Shown here: piece after piece, positions 42,955 through 51,795 of the stretch
Layout: the number at the start of each line of letters is the position of its first letter
Position numbering within the stretch: the first letter of the stretch is position 1
Assembly: GCA_003165595.1 (NCBI GenBank)
Contig: PLWQ01000036.1
Span: 1 to 64,000, forward strand
DNA length: 64,000 bases
Reading direction: 5' to 3'
DNA from: Fibrobacterota bacterium
GTDB lineage: Bacteria > Fibrobacterota > Chitinivibrionia > Chitinivibrionales > FEN-1185
Position numbers and translations under genes: made by a program
Notes under the pieces: generated by a model
What the model was told of the DNA's origin: nothing
What the model saw: only the letters and a program-made list of their open reading frames with translations
The model's database searches: none

Positions 42955-45417
42955 ATGCTGAGGAAAGTAATAGGACTACTCATGTTCCTTTCGGTGTGCT
43001 CGTTTGCTCTTCCGGTCGTTTCGACCGGCCTGGATAGCGTCAAGGTACCTCTGAATATTCTCAGAGGAAGCGGTACAACCTGGAGCGGAAAGGTGTACTA
43101 CAAGTACACCGTCGGGGACAACGATTCTCTCAACATCAGCCTTGCAATAATACCGGCTGCCGCAACGCCCAACGCTCCGGCGTGCACCATAACCAAGACG
43201 GTCGGCGATGTGGGCATGTTTCCGATGGTCACCGGAATGAACGGAAGGCGCCAAATTTTCTTTGATTGTTCCTTTGCAACGGCTCCGGCCTCAACCGACC
43301 AGTATGTCGCAACCATAACCATACTTGCCGATATGAGCGCAAACGAAAAACTTGCAAGGTCGGTGTTGGCGGCAATTCCAGATAATGCAACAAAGGCTTT
43401 GATACTTGCCGGCGGCGACGGTAACCCGCCCCAGCATGACGCGTTCTGCACTGGAGATATCACGGTTCCCGGTTTTGCACCAGCAGTGTACGGGCTTAGT
43501 TGCTGCGACGGTCCGCATGGAGTAAATGGATGGGGACAGAGCTGGGGAAAGGCTACTATGTTTCCCTGCAATGGAACTTCGGCAAATGCATTTGATACCG
43601 CTCTCATTTACCAGACGGGAAAGGCAATTGCCCAGGAAGCAAAAGGGCTGTGGCAGGGCCGCTACCAGTTGCTCGGGCCGATGATCAACCTGGTGAGAGA
43701 CCCGCGCGGCGGACGCGACTACGAGACGTTCGGCGAAGATCCTTACCTTATGGGAAAGCTCGGTTCGGCATGGATCAAGGGGCTTCAGAGCGAACATGTT
43801 ATTGCAACTCCAAAGCATTTCTTGTGCAATGATCAGGATTATTACCGTCTCACAGCCAGTTCCAATGTGGACACCGTTACCCTGCGGCAAACGTACGCCT
43901 ATCCCTTTGAAATGTGCATAAGAGAAGCCGGTGCCTGGGGTCTGATGGCAGCTTACAACAAGGTGAACGGCGTCTATTCCACCGAAAGCTATTTCCTCCT
44001 CATGAGTATCCTTAAGAATGAGTGGGGTTTTAGAGGTCTTGCCATTTCCGACTGGAGCACGCAAATGACTGTAACCGGGTCTGAGAATTCGGGCCTTGAC
44101 GTCGAAATGCCCGACAATGCCCAGTACTCACTGCTTCCTGGTCAGGTGACATCAAAGAAACTATCCCAGGACTCGCTCGACGAACACGTCCTCAGGGTTC
44201 TGCGTGCAAAAGCCTGGGCAGGTTGTATGACCACCTATCCGACGACGCCGGACGGTTTGTCTCGGCAGGCGCTTCACGACAGCACAAGTAGCTATAATCA
44301 CCAAGCTCTTACAGACTCGTCCGCGCATCACAGCCTTGTGCTTCTCAAGAACGACAGTGTTGGAACCGCGGGAGCGAAAAAGGTATTGCTGCCGATTGAC
44401 AGAACAAAAACCGTAGCCGTGATCGGTCCCTATGCAGACCACCTTCGGTACGGCGGTTACGGAACGTACACCAGTTCAAAGGTTAGTCCGTGGCCCTACG
44501 ACACTATTACTGCACTTTACGGGATTACGGCAAAGTTGGGAGCTTCACACATTACCACCAGTGTTGCAACAGCAGACTACATTATTGTTGTTTTGGGCGT
44601 TGCGGCAAACGATGGTGTTGCAAGCGCTCAATATGAGAGCCACGATCGTCCGGACCCGACGCTATCCTACGACGATTATTCCACGAATGACCAGAATGCC
44701 TACGTCGCGCCCATCATCGCTGCTCATCCGAACAACACCATTGTTGTGCTCACCGGAGGCGCCGCAGTGACAAATGGCGCATGGTACACAGCCCCCGCGG
44801 TAATTTTCCTGGGGTGCGACGGCGAAAGGCAAGGCAAGGCGCTTGCAGACGCCCTTGTGGGAGATCTCAACCCGTGTGGAAAGTCGACAATAACATTTCC
44901 AAATGCTGCGTCCGACTTGCCGACTTTTACTCCCCCGCCTCCAGCCTTGGCAATTGCCTACGAGAAGCCAACAGAAGGAAGGGGATATCCATATTATATA
45001 GGAGCCGGCAAAACTCCGCTCATTCCTTTTGGCTTTGGTTTGAGCTACACAAACTATACCTATTCGAATCTGCAGGTTCCTCCTAATGCGGTGATAGGAG
45101 ACACCATTGTAGTGACTGTGGACATAACCAACACCGGATCTGTTGACGGAGTGGAAATCCCCCAGTTGTACATTACCCAGACAAGCCCTGCGGCCGCCCG
45201 CACGGTCAAGCAGCTCAGGGGATTTGCCCGCCTCACCATCCCGGCAGGCCAGAAAGTTACCGCATCCTTTACTTTGAAGGAATGGGACTTTGCCCACTGG
45301 ACAAAAGCCAACGGATGGATTGTTGATCCGAACAGCAATTTTACGATCTATGTAGGCAAGAATTCAATGGATGCGGCATCTCTCACACAGTCAATTTTCT
45401 TTGCTGCTGCGAACTAG
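42955..45417 (+). CDS. Exported GH3-family beta-glucosidase
   Basis: 820 residues. The signal peptide ends near SVCSFA; residues 20-125 are an added beta domain; then the GH3 core with SCCDGPHGVNG, DPRGGRDYETFGEDPYLMG, TPKHFLCNDQ and the nucleophile Asp366 in GLAISDWS. The second domain has the likely acid/base Glu561 in AQYESHDR, and a C-terminal fibronectin-like domain follows (VTVDITNTGSVDGVEIPQLYI). GH3 enzymes release glucose or related sugars from oligosaccharides. ATG 42955 follows GGAGG. The locus points to beta-glucans as substrate. Confidence 0.93.
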   Translation: MLRKVIGLLMFLSVCSFALPVVSTGLDSVKVPLNILRGSGTTWSGKVYYKYTVGDNDSLNISLAIIPAAATPNAPACTITKTVGDVGMFPMVTGMNGRRQIFFDCSFATAPASTDQYVATITILADMSANEKLARSVLAAIPDNATKALILAGGDGNPPQHDAFCTGDITVPGFAPAVYGLSCCDGPHGVNGWGQSWGKATMFPCNGTSANAFDTALIYQTGKAIAQEAKGLWQGRYQLLGPMINLVRDPRGGRDYETFGEDPYLMGKLGSAWIKGLQSEHVIATPKHFLCNDQDYYRLTASSNVDTVTLRQTYAYPFEMCIREAGAWGLMAAYNKVNGVYSTESYFLLMSILKNEWGFRGLAISDWSTQMTVTGSENSGLDVEMPDNAQYSLLPGQVTSKKLSQDSLDEHVLRVLRAKAWAGCMTTYPTTPDGLSRQALHDSTSSYNHQALTDSSAHHSLVLLKNDSVGTAGAKKVLLPIDRTKTVAVIGPYADHLRYGGYGTYTSSKVSPWPYDTITALYGITAKLGASHITTSVATADYIIVVLGVAANDGVASAQYESHDRPDPTLSYDDYSTNDQNAYVAPIIAAHPNNTIVVLTGGAAVTNGAWYTAPAVIFLGCDGERQGKALADALVGDLNPCGKSTITFPNAASDLPTFTPPPPALAIAYEKPTEGRGYPYYIGAGKTPLIPFGFGLSYTNYTYSNLQVPPNAVIGDTIVVTVDITNTGSVDGVEIPQLYITQTSPAAARTVKQLRGFARLTIPAGQKVTASFTLKEWDFAHWTKANGWIVDPNSNFTIYVGKNSMDAASLTQSIFFAAAN

Positions 45418-45458
45418 AATCAGAAGCCCGATGCGTCGCCAACGAACGCAGTAAGATT

Positions 45459-45500
45459 GTCTTTGGCCGGAAGGTGCATTACCGCCTTCCGGCCGAAGAC
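45459..45500 (+). terminator. Strong intercistronic hairpin after GH3
   Basis: GTCTTTGGCCGGAAGG (45459-45474) pairs with CCTTCCGGCCGAAGAC (45485-45500) over 16 positions with one G-T wobble and a 10-base loop. Only a short mixed AT tail follows, so it could be a terminator or an mRNA-stabilising hairpin ahead of the barrel gene. Confidence 0.62.
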
Positions 45501-45570
45501 CAATTTCTTGCACCTCGCTAATTATTTCAGATTTCTTTTGCGTTTCAATGATTTTTAGAAAGGTATGGCT

Positions 45571-47169
45571 ATGACAGGAAAACAACTTGTTTGGAAAGTT
45601 TCTTTTGGTCTCCTCATGGGTGCATGCCTGTGTTTCGGCCAAACAGACAGTGTGTCGGATAGCGCGCAAAAACCCTCGCAGGCGCTGTCGGCTGCTTCGG
45701 CGCCTTCGCTGGCGGGTTCGGAATTCAAGAACACGCAATCGCTGTGGTTCGCTCTTGACGAAGGCCAGGCCGTACAGGGACTGGGTGTAGGCAACAGCAA
45801 AATGAACCATCTCTGGCAAGAGAAGCTGTACTTTCATCTTACCGAGGATATGTCGTATCTGGAAAGACTTCGTCTGGTAGTGAGTATGGAATGTCAGATG
45901 TCGTATTCCTTTACGCCGTACTCCGCATACCCTGCAACCCTTTCGCCTCTCTTCTCCTTTTATCCGAACGACGCGGAAATCAGCTATACAGTGGGACCTC
46001 TCGACAGGCCATGGCTTAAGATGTCGGCCGGTTATTTCCCCTTTAAATACAATCCGGACGCAAAAGACCTTGGGGAATATCTCATAAGAGATGGTTCCTA
46101 TCCTACCTATCTCGTTACGAGTTTTGAATTTGCCGAGACCCGGGAACTCGGTTTCCACCTCAACGGCTGTGCCGGGGTTCCGGCCATTGACGAGGTTATG
46201 TGGGACCTTATGTTGACAAGTGAAACCCATTACTGGCCCTTGCAGGACTGGACCGTGTCTGCTGTGGTATCGAACAATCTCTTCAATTTCTTCGATCTTG
46301 GGCTCGGCGCATCCTGGCAAAGGCTTTTGTCGGTTAATGAGTCTATTACAACTCCCCACAATACCAATAGCCAGTATGTCAACTCGGACGGGGATACCAG
46401 CTACTATACCTTTCGCGGCCTCAAGCTCATGGGCCGCGCGTCAGTAAGTCCCATGCGGTTTATTCCCGACTTTAAGATTCCCTTTGCGCCATTCTTTGGC
46501 GACAAGCCGTTTTTTGGGAAAGAAGATTTGAAGATATACGGCGAAATTGCAGTGCTAGGCCTTTTCAATTATGTGAATTATGATTCCGAAATGGTGGACA
46601 CGTCTGGTGGGCGCGCCGGGCACATGGCACTCATAAGGGCTCCGGAAGCCTTGCAGACTTATGATTCGATGGCCGACAGAATGCCCTATATGGTCGGTAT
46701 AAATTTGCCTACGAACCCGCTTATCAGCTATGGAATTCTTCCCTTTATTCTTACCAAATGGCTCAGGGACGAGACCGGCACCGACATCAGGCAGCTTGCC
46801 TGGATCACCCTAATTCCGGCGCTGGCCAGCGGCGTTTGTGATCATTTCTTCGGCTGGAACTTCAATCTCGACGTCCTTTCGCTTGAATTTGAATGGGCAA
46901 GCAACAGGTTTCCCAACGATAACGCGAATGAAATACTTCCGAACAACCTGTATCCAGTGCCATTTACCACCTCAACAGGCGAACGTGTCAAGTATGCCTT
47001 GTACTTCAAGAAATCCTTTGGAAATCAGAGATTTGCGTTTTCCGGTCTGGTGGCGCGGGATCACATGCGGCCAACCGAAGCCGCCGATCCCCAACACACC
47101 GTCAATGATGATTTTCTCCTGAATAGTTCTCAATGGTGGTGGACTTTCAGATTGTCGGCCAATTTTTAA
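45571..47169 (+). CDS. Outer-membrane beta-barrel protein, paralogue 1
   Basis: About 532 residues: signal peptide (VSFGLLMGACLCFGQ), a Ser/Ala-rich linker, then alternating amphipathic strands ending in LLNSSQWWWTFRLSANF, with the terminal Phe of outer-membrane barrels. Aromatic belts (LMLTSETHYWPLQDW, KIYGEIAVLGLFNYVNY) support a porin-like fold. I do not recognise a named family. It is paralogous to the next gene. The start 45571 has AGAAAGG at better spacing than ATG 45565. Context with GH3 and a sugar symporter suggests gluco-oligosaccharide uptake. Confidence 0.85.
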   Translation: MTGKQLVWKVSFGLLMGACLCFGQTDSVSDSAQKPSQALSAASAPSLAGSEFKNTQSLWFALDEGQAVQGLGVGNSKMNHLWQEKLYFHLTEDMSYLERLRLVVSMECQMSYSFTPYSAYPATLSPLFSFYPNDAEISYTVGPLDRPWLKMSAGYFPFKYNPDAKDLGEYLIRDGSYPTYLVTSFEFAETRELGFHLNGCAGVPAIDEVMWDLMLTSETHYWPLQDWTVSAVVSNNLFNFFDLGLGASWQRLLSVNESITTPHNTNSQYVNSDGDTSYYTFRGLKLMGRASVSPMRFIPDFKIPFAPFFGDKPFFGKEDLKIYGEIAVLGLFNYVNYDSEMVDTSGGRAGHMALIRAPEALQTYDSMADRMPYMVGINLPTNPLISYGILPFILTKWLRDETGTDIRQLAWITLIPALASGVCDHFFGWNFNLDVLSLEFEWASNRFPNDNANEILPNNLYPVPFTTSTGERVKYALYFKKSFGNQRFAFSGLVARDHMRPTEAADPQHTVNDDFLLNSSQWWWTFRLSANF

Positions 47170-47231
47170 CCGGGATTTGCCGGATTCAAGACCTTGATTA
47201 CCATGATCAAAACCAAGAAGACAGCATCAGC

Positions 47232-47285
47232 ATTGAGCTTGCTTGTCCATAAGGACGCCCTTGCATCGCAAGCCAGATGCTCAAT
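47232..47285 (+). promoter_or_regulatory. Possible structured leader ahead of barrel paralogue 2
   Basis: ATTGAG/CTCAAT, CTTGC/GCAAG and GTCC/GGAC nest to form an interrupted hairpin that ends three bases before the AGGAGG ribosome site. It may modulate translation; support is from pairing alone. Confidence 0.3.
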
Positions 47286-47300
47286 TCAGGAGGCATACAG

Positions 47301-49001
47301 ATGATATTCAGGATATTACTCGGAATGCTCGCAGGAGCATCCCTTTGCCTGGCTCAGGAAGGGGATTCGACTCGCGCCGTTCCGACTGCGGAGAGCGTCC
47401 AGACGGACACGGCTCATGCGGTGCAGCCGAAGGCGGCTGGCCGTCCCGGCGCCGTTGTCCCTTTTGCGGGGCTGGGAAGTAGATCGGATCTCAAGATAAA
47501 ACAGAACTTCTTCCTTGCCATTGACGAAGGCGAGGCTGTTCGTGGCGTGTACGACTTGGATACTTCTTCGACAGGAACCGGAAAACCCTACCTTTCCATG
47601 AACAATCTCTGGCAGCAGAAAATGCTTCTGTATATCACCCAGGATATTGTGTACAAGGAGAGACTCAGGCTTCTGGCAAGCATCGAATGTGATCTTCGTT
47701 ATTCCATGTTCCCGAGGGCTCCATTTCCCGCCACGTTGGCGCCCGAATTCGATTTTTATCCGAATGATGTGGAGATAGATTATCTCTTTGGAAACCTGAC
47801 GTTTCCATGGTTGAAAATCGCGCTTGGATATTTCCCTTTCAAGTACAATCCCGACGCGAAAGATTTAGGCGAGTACCTGCTTCGTTCCGAGGCATACCCA
47901 ACGGTAATTCAAACAGATTTCGAATTCGCCTTTACACGCGAACTTGGGCTTCACCTGAGCGGCTTTCTGGGAAATCCTAATATCGATTTGTTCGGATGGG
48001 ATCTCATGTTGACAAGCGAGACGCATACCTATCCGCTTATGGACGGCACGCTGAGCGGCCTCGTTTCGAACAAGTTGCTCAATTTCCTTGACATAGGCGC
48101 GGGCGTGTCTTTCCAAAGACTGCTTCCCGTGGATGACAACATCACGCTGCAGAAAAACAATGGCAATTCAATGTATCGTGAGGAGAATGGCGACACGAAT
48201 CATTACACCTTCCAGGCGACCAAACTCATGCTACGCGCAGCAATCACCCCACAGCGCTTTATCCCCGAATTCAAGATCCCCCCGTCATTTGTGTTCGGCA
48301 CGCATCCATTTTTCGGCAAGCAAGATCTCAAGATATACGGGGAAATTGCCATACTTGGTGTCAACAATTACGTCGCCTACGATTCTATCCCTGACGCTAG
48401 TGGAATAAATCACTGGCAGAAAGTTCCTGATTCCCTAAATTACTACAACGACAAAATGATCGCGGGCATCTTTCCGGCGGACAGAACACCTGTCATGCTT
48501 GGAATAGACTTACCCACAAATCCCCTTTTAAGCTATGGTGTTCTACCCTTCCTTCTTACCAAATGGCTCAAGGACGAAACAGGTTCGGACATTCGTCAGC
48601 TTGAATGGGTTACGCTCGTAGCTGGTCTCGCCAGCGGGGCGGCAGAGCAATTCCTGGGATGGGATTGCAGTCTTGATGTTCTCTCTCTGGAGTTTGAGTG
48701 GTTCAGCCAGCGATATCCAAATAGTGACCTCAATGTACTCAATTCCAGTCCGCTTCCATACCCGCTTCCCATAAGCAATCAGGGCAGGGTTGCCACCGGC
48801 TTCGGGAGCTTCGCAACAACAAAGTATGCCTTGTATTTCAAGAAGTCCTTCGCGAACAATCGGTTTTCGCTTTCCGGTCTTGTTGGTCGCGACCATATGA
48901 AGCCGCTGGAGAATGCGGAACCAGCAAAGCAACAGACCGATGATTTTCTCCAGAGTAGCTCTCAATGGTGGTGGACCTTTAGAATGTCCGCGAGTTTCTA
49001 G
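47301..49001 (+). CDS. Outer-membrane beta-barrel protein, paralogue 2
   Basis: 566 residues with signal peptide (MIFRILLGMLAGASLCLAQ), a variable linker, and a barrel ending LQSSSQWWWTFRMSASF. It shares long blocks with paralogue 1: GYFPFKYNPDAKDLGEYL, LMLTSETH, LPTNPLLSYGVLPFLLTKWL and DETGSDIRQLEWVTL. The start ATG 47301 sits behind AGGAGG; ATG 47277 is less likely. The duplication probably diversified substrate range or loop sequence. A clean intrinsic terminator follows. Confidence 0.86.
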   Translation: MIFRILLGMLAGASLCLAQEGDSTRAVPTAESVQTDTAHAVQPKAAGRPGAVVPFAGLGSRSDLKIKQNFFLAIDEGEAVRGVYDLDTSSTGTGKPYLSMNNLWQQKMLLYITQDIVYKERLRLLASIECDLRYSMFPRAPFPATLAPEFDFYPNDVEIDYLFGNLTFPWLKIALGYFPFKYNPDAKDLGEYLLRSEAYPTVIQTDFEFAFTRELGLHLSGFLGNPNIDLFGWDLMLTSETHTYPLMDGTLSGLVSNKLLNFLDIGAGVSFQRLLPVDDNITLQKNNGNSMYREENGDTNHYTFQATKLMLRAAITPQRFIPEFKIPPSFVFGTHPFFGKQDLKIYGEIAILGVNNYVAYDSIPDASGINHWQKVPDSLNYYNDKMIAGIFPADRTPVMLGIDLPTNPLLSYGVLPFLLTKWLKDETGSDIRQLEWVTLVAGLASGAAEQFLGWDCSLDVLSLEFEWFSQRYPNSDLNVLNSSPLPYPLPISNQGRVATGFGSFATTKYALYFKKSFANNRFSLSGLVGRDHMKPLENAEPAKQQTDDFLQSSSQWWWTFRMSASF

Positions 49002-49053
49002 CAGCCGGACACTCACTCATGCCTCAACGCGTCGAGCGTTGGACACTATCACC

Positions 49054-49085
49054 GAGGCCGGCAGCGCACATGCCGGCCTCTTTCT
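49054..49085 (+). terminator. Intrinsic terminator after barrel paralogue 2
   Basis: GAGGCCGGC (49054-49062) and GCCGGCCTC (49072-49080) form a perfect 9-bp stem with a 9-base loop, followed by TTTCT. Confidence 0.85.
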
Positions 49086-49237
49086 ATTGGGGGCGCGTCG
49101 CTCCCGTAGCGGCGAACACAATCGGGTCTTTGGATCGGCCAAGGTTCTTCTTGACTTTGCCAATCCCGCCTTCTTATTTTTTTGGACTGTCCTACCGGCA
49201 AACTCGTCCGATCACACTTAACAAACAGGAGAGGCTC

Positions 49238-50563
49238 ATGGCAAGCATCAGTCCAACTGCCGCCGTGTCCACCGCCACGGTGGACCAGGGAAAAAATTAC
49301 ACTCCGGCGCTTGTTACGCTGACGTCGCTGTTTTTCATTTGGGGATTCATGACATGTCTCAACGACATTCTTATCCCTCACTTGAAAGCGATTTTTACTC
49401 TGAATTATGCTGAGGCGGCGCTCGTTCAATTCGTGTTTTTCGCGGCGTATTTCATCATGTCGCTTCCATCGGGCGTCATTGTCAGAAAAATCGGATACAA
49501 GGTTGGTATTGTAGTGGGTCTGCTCGTATCAGGAGTGGGCTGCGCACTGTTCTATCCCGCCGCCAGCAGCCAGTCCTATCCCGTTTTTCTTGGCGCATTC
49601 TTTGTTCTTGCATCAGGAATCACACTTCTTCAGGTTGCTGCAAATCCCTATGTTGCGATCCTTGGAAAACCTGAAACGTCCTCATCGCGCCTGGTGCTGA
49701 CGCAGGCCTTCAATTCGCTTGGGACAACCGTTGCCCCCTGGTTTGGTTCGGCGCTCATTCTCTCGGTTGCCATCAAGTCGGCCGACGAGATCGCCAAGAT
49801 GGCAGATCCGGCGCAGGCGGCCGCGGCCCTCCAGACCAACGCTCACGCGGTGCAGATGCCCTACCTCATGCTGGCAGGCGTGTTTGCGCTTCTCGCAATT
49901 TTCTTCGTGATTATGAAGCTGCCGACAATCGTGGAAGAACCCCGCGAACCCGGCGCCAAACACGAAGGAACTGTCGAACTTTTCATGAAAACGCTCAAAT
50001 ATCCCCATCTCGCGCTTGGCGTACTCGGCATTTTCTTCTACGTGGGCGGCGAGGTTGCAATCGGCAGTTTCCTTGTGAATTATATGAAAGATCTGGTGGG
50101 ATTCACCGCGGCGCAGGCCGGAAACTACCTGATGTTCTATTGGGGCGGCGCGATGGTAGGCCGTTTCATAGGGTCCGCTATTTTACGATTTGTCAAACCC
50201 AGCCTTGTGCTCGGTTTCAACGCCACTATCGTGTGCGTGCTGCTTATCGTTACCATGGTGTCGGGCGGACACGTGGCCATGTGGTCTGTTCTGGCCATCG
50301 GGCTGTTCAACTCCATCATGTTTCCCACCATCTTCACGCTCGCCATTGCAAAGCTTGGGCGGCACACAAGCTCGGGCTCCGGACTTTTATGCATGGCCAT
50401 TGTGGGCGGCGCGCTCGTGCCATGGATAACCGGAAAAGTGGCAGACGGTATCGGCCTGCATCACGCGTTTATCATACCGTTCATCTGCTACCTGTACATC
50501 ATTTACTACGGACTCAAAGGTTCCGTGCCCAAACTGCCGCAGGGTGTGACTGAGCGCGACTAG
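49238..50563 (+). CDS. MFS sugar:proton symporter of the FucP/GluP type
   Basis: 441 residues with twelve spans. TSLFFIWGFMTCLNDILIPHLK near the N terminus and FFAAYFIMSLPSGVIVRKIGYK in helix 2-3 are the signature of the fucose/glucose-galactose permease branch of the major facilitator superfamily; LLQVAANPYVAILG and SSRLVLTQAFNSLGTTVAP follow. It would bring in the monosaccharide released by GH3. ATG 49238 follows CAGGAGAGG. It is flanked by terminators on both sides, so it is a single transcription unit in this locus. Confidence 0.93.
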   Translation: MASISPTAAVSTATVDQGKNYTPALVTLTSLFFIWGFMTCLNDILIPHLKAIFTLNYAEAALVQFVFFAAYFIMSLPSGVIVRKIGYKVGIVVGLLVSGVGCALFYPAASSQSYPVFLGAFFVLASGITLLQVAANPYVAILGKPETSSSRLVLTQAFNSLGTTVAPWFGSALILSVAIKSADEIAKMADPAQAAAALQTNAHAVQMPYLMLAGVFALLAIFFVIMKLPTIVEEPREPGAKHEGTVELFMKTLKYPHLALGVLGIFFYVGGEVAIGSFLVNYMKDLVGFTAAQAGNYLMFYWGGAMVGRFIGSAILRFVKPSLVLGFNATIVCVLLIVTMVSGGHVAMWSVLAIGLFNSIMFPTIFTLAIAKLGRHTSSGSGLLCMAIVGGALVPWITGKVADGIGLHHAFIIPFICYLYIIYYGLKGSVPKLPQGVTERD

Positions 50564-50588
50564 TTCTGTTTGCACCGGCAGGTGCTGA

Positions 50589-50625
50589 AACTCTCCGTCG
50601 CCGTGATGCGCCGGAGAGTTTTTTG
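50589..50625 (+). terminator. Intrinsic terminator after the sugar symporter
   Basis: AACTCTCCG (50589-50597) pairs with CGGAGAGTT (50612-50620) and is followed by TTTTG. Confidence 0.88.
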
Positions 50626-50682
50626 TTTCATGTGGCCTGGGCGGCCCGTTTTTGCGGCACGGCCCAATGTATTTTCTCGTCA

Positions 50683-51795
50683 ATGAACATCCTGGTCCTT
50701 AACTGGCGCGACATGAAACATCCCCAGGCCGGGGGAGCGGAAGTCCATTTTCAGGAAATCTTCAAACGGTTCGTACAAAACGGCCACCGGGTGTTTCTTC
50801 TTGCGACGCGATGGCCGGGCAGCGCCGCCCGGGATGAGCAGGACGGGATCACGGTGTATCGGTGGGGAAACACTTTTCTGTTCAATTGGCAGGCGCCGTT
50901 TCTTATAAGGAAAGTGTGCCGCCGGCACCCGGTGGACTGCATTATCGACGATGTGAACAAGCTGCCGTTCTTCTCGCCGCAATGGTTTCCAAAAAGAAAA
51001 TGCGGTGTGATCTTCCATCATCTGTTCGGCTCCACCGTTTTCGAACTCACGGCGTATCCTTTTGCCCGTTATGTGTTGTTCATGGAGCGGCTGAGCGCCC
51101 TTGCATACAAGAAAACGCCGTGCTGCACCGTATCGCAAAGTACGGCGACAGAGCTTATCGAACGCGGGTTTTCCAGGGATAAAATCCGGATCATTCAGAA
51201 CAGCGTGGACACCGACCGATATGCGCCGGACGCGGCAGTGGCAAAGGAGCCCGACCTTCTTGTGTATGCCGGACGTCTCAAGAAATACAAAAATGTCGAG
51301 ATCGTACTTGACGCAGTGCAACGGTTCTCTCGAAACGGGAAGCGTGTACGGCTGGCGATTGCAGGAACCGGCGATCATGAGCAGAACCTCGCCGCCCATG
51401 CCCGCGAGCTCGGGGTGACGCAACAGGTTCGGTTTCTCGGATTCGTTGACGAAGCAACCAAGATCGATCTATACCGCCGGGCGGCGGTTTTCGTCAATCC
51501 ATCCATCAAGGAAGGGTGGGGCATCACCAACATCGAGGCGGGCGCATGCGGCACTGCCGTGGTTGCCAACAACGCGCCCGGTCTTCGCGACTCCGTGCAG
51601 AACAACGAAACAGGGCTCCTGTACAAGGAAAACGACTGTGACGACCTTGTTCGCTGCCTGGTTGCCGTGCTTGACGATCAGGCGCTCAGGACGAGGTTTG
51701 AGGCCGCTGGAAGGACGCATGCGCTCGGATTTTCTTGGGACGAAAGCGCTCGCAGGATGGAGGCTTGGGTGAAAGAGGCGGTATGCGCAAGGTAG
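50683..51795 (+). CDS. GT4-family glycosyltransferase
   Basis: 370 residues, GT-B fold. Acceptor half: LVLNWRDMKHPQAGGAEVHFQEI; donor half: LLVYAGRLKKYKNVEIVLDAV, LGVTQQVRFLGFVDEATKIDLYRRA and the E-x7-E motif in SIKEGWGITNIEAGACGTAVV. It transfers a hexose from a nucleotide sugar onto a lipid or saccharide. First of four adjacent genes for surface glycan assembly; its end overlaps the next gene by 13 bases. The ATG is preceded by no strong ribosome site. Confidence 0.92.
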   Translation: MNILVLNWRDMKHPQAGGAEVHFQEIFKRFVQNGHRVFLLATRWPGSAARDEQDGITVYRWGNTFLFNWQAPFLIRKVCRRHPVDCIIDDVNKLPFFSPQWFPKRKCGVIFHHLFGSTVFELTAYPFARYVLFMERLSALAYKKTPCCTVSQSTATELIERGFSRDKIRIIQNSVDTDRYAPDAAVAKEPDLLVYAGRLKKYKNVEIVLDAVQRFSRNGKRVRLAIAGTGDHEQNLAAHARELGVTQQVRFLGFVDEATKIDLYRRAAVFVNPSIKEGWGITNIEAGACGTAVVANNAPGLRDSVQNNETGLLYKENDCDDLVRCLVAVLDDQALRTRFEAAGRTHALGFSWDESARRMEAWVKEAVCAR

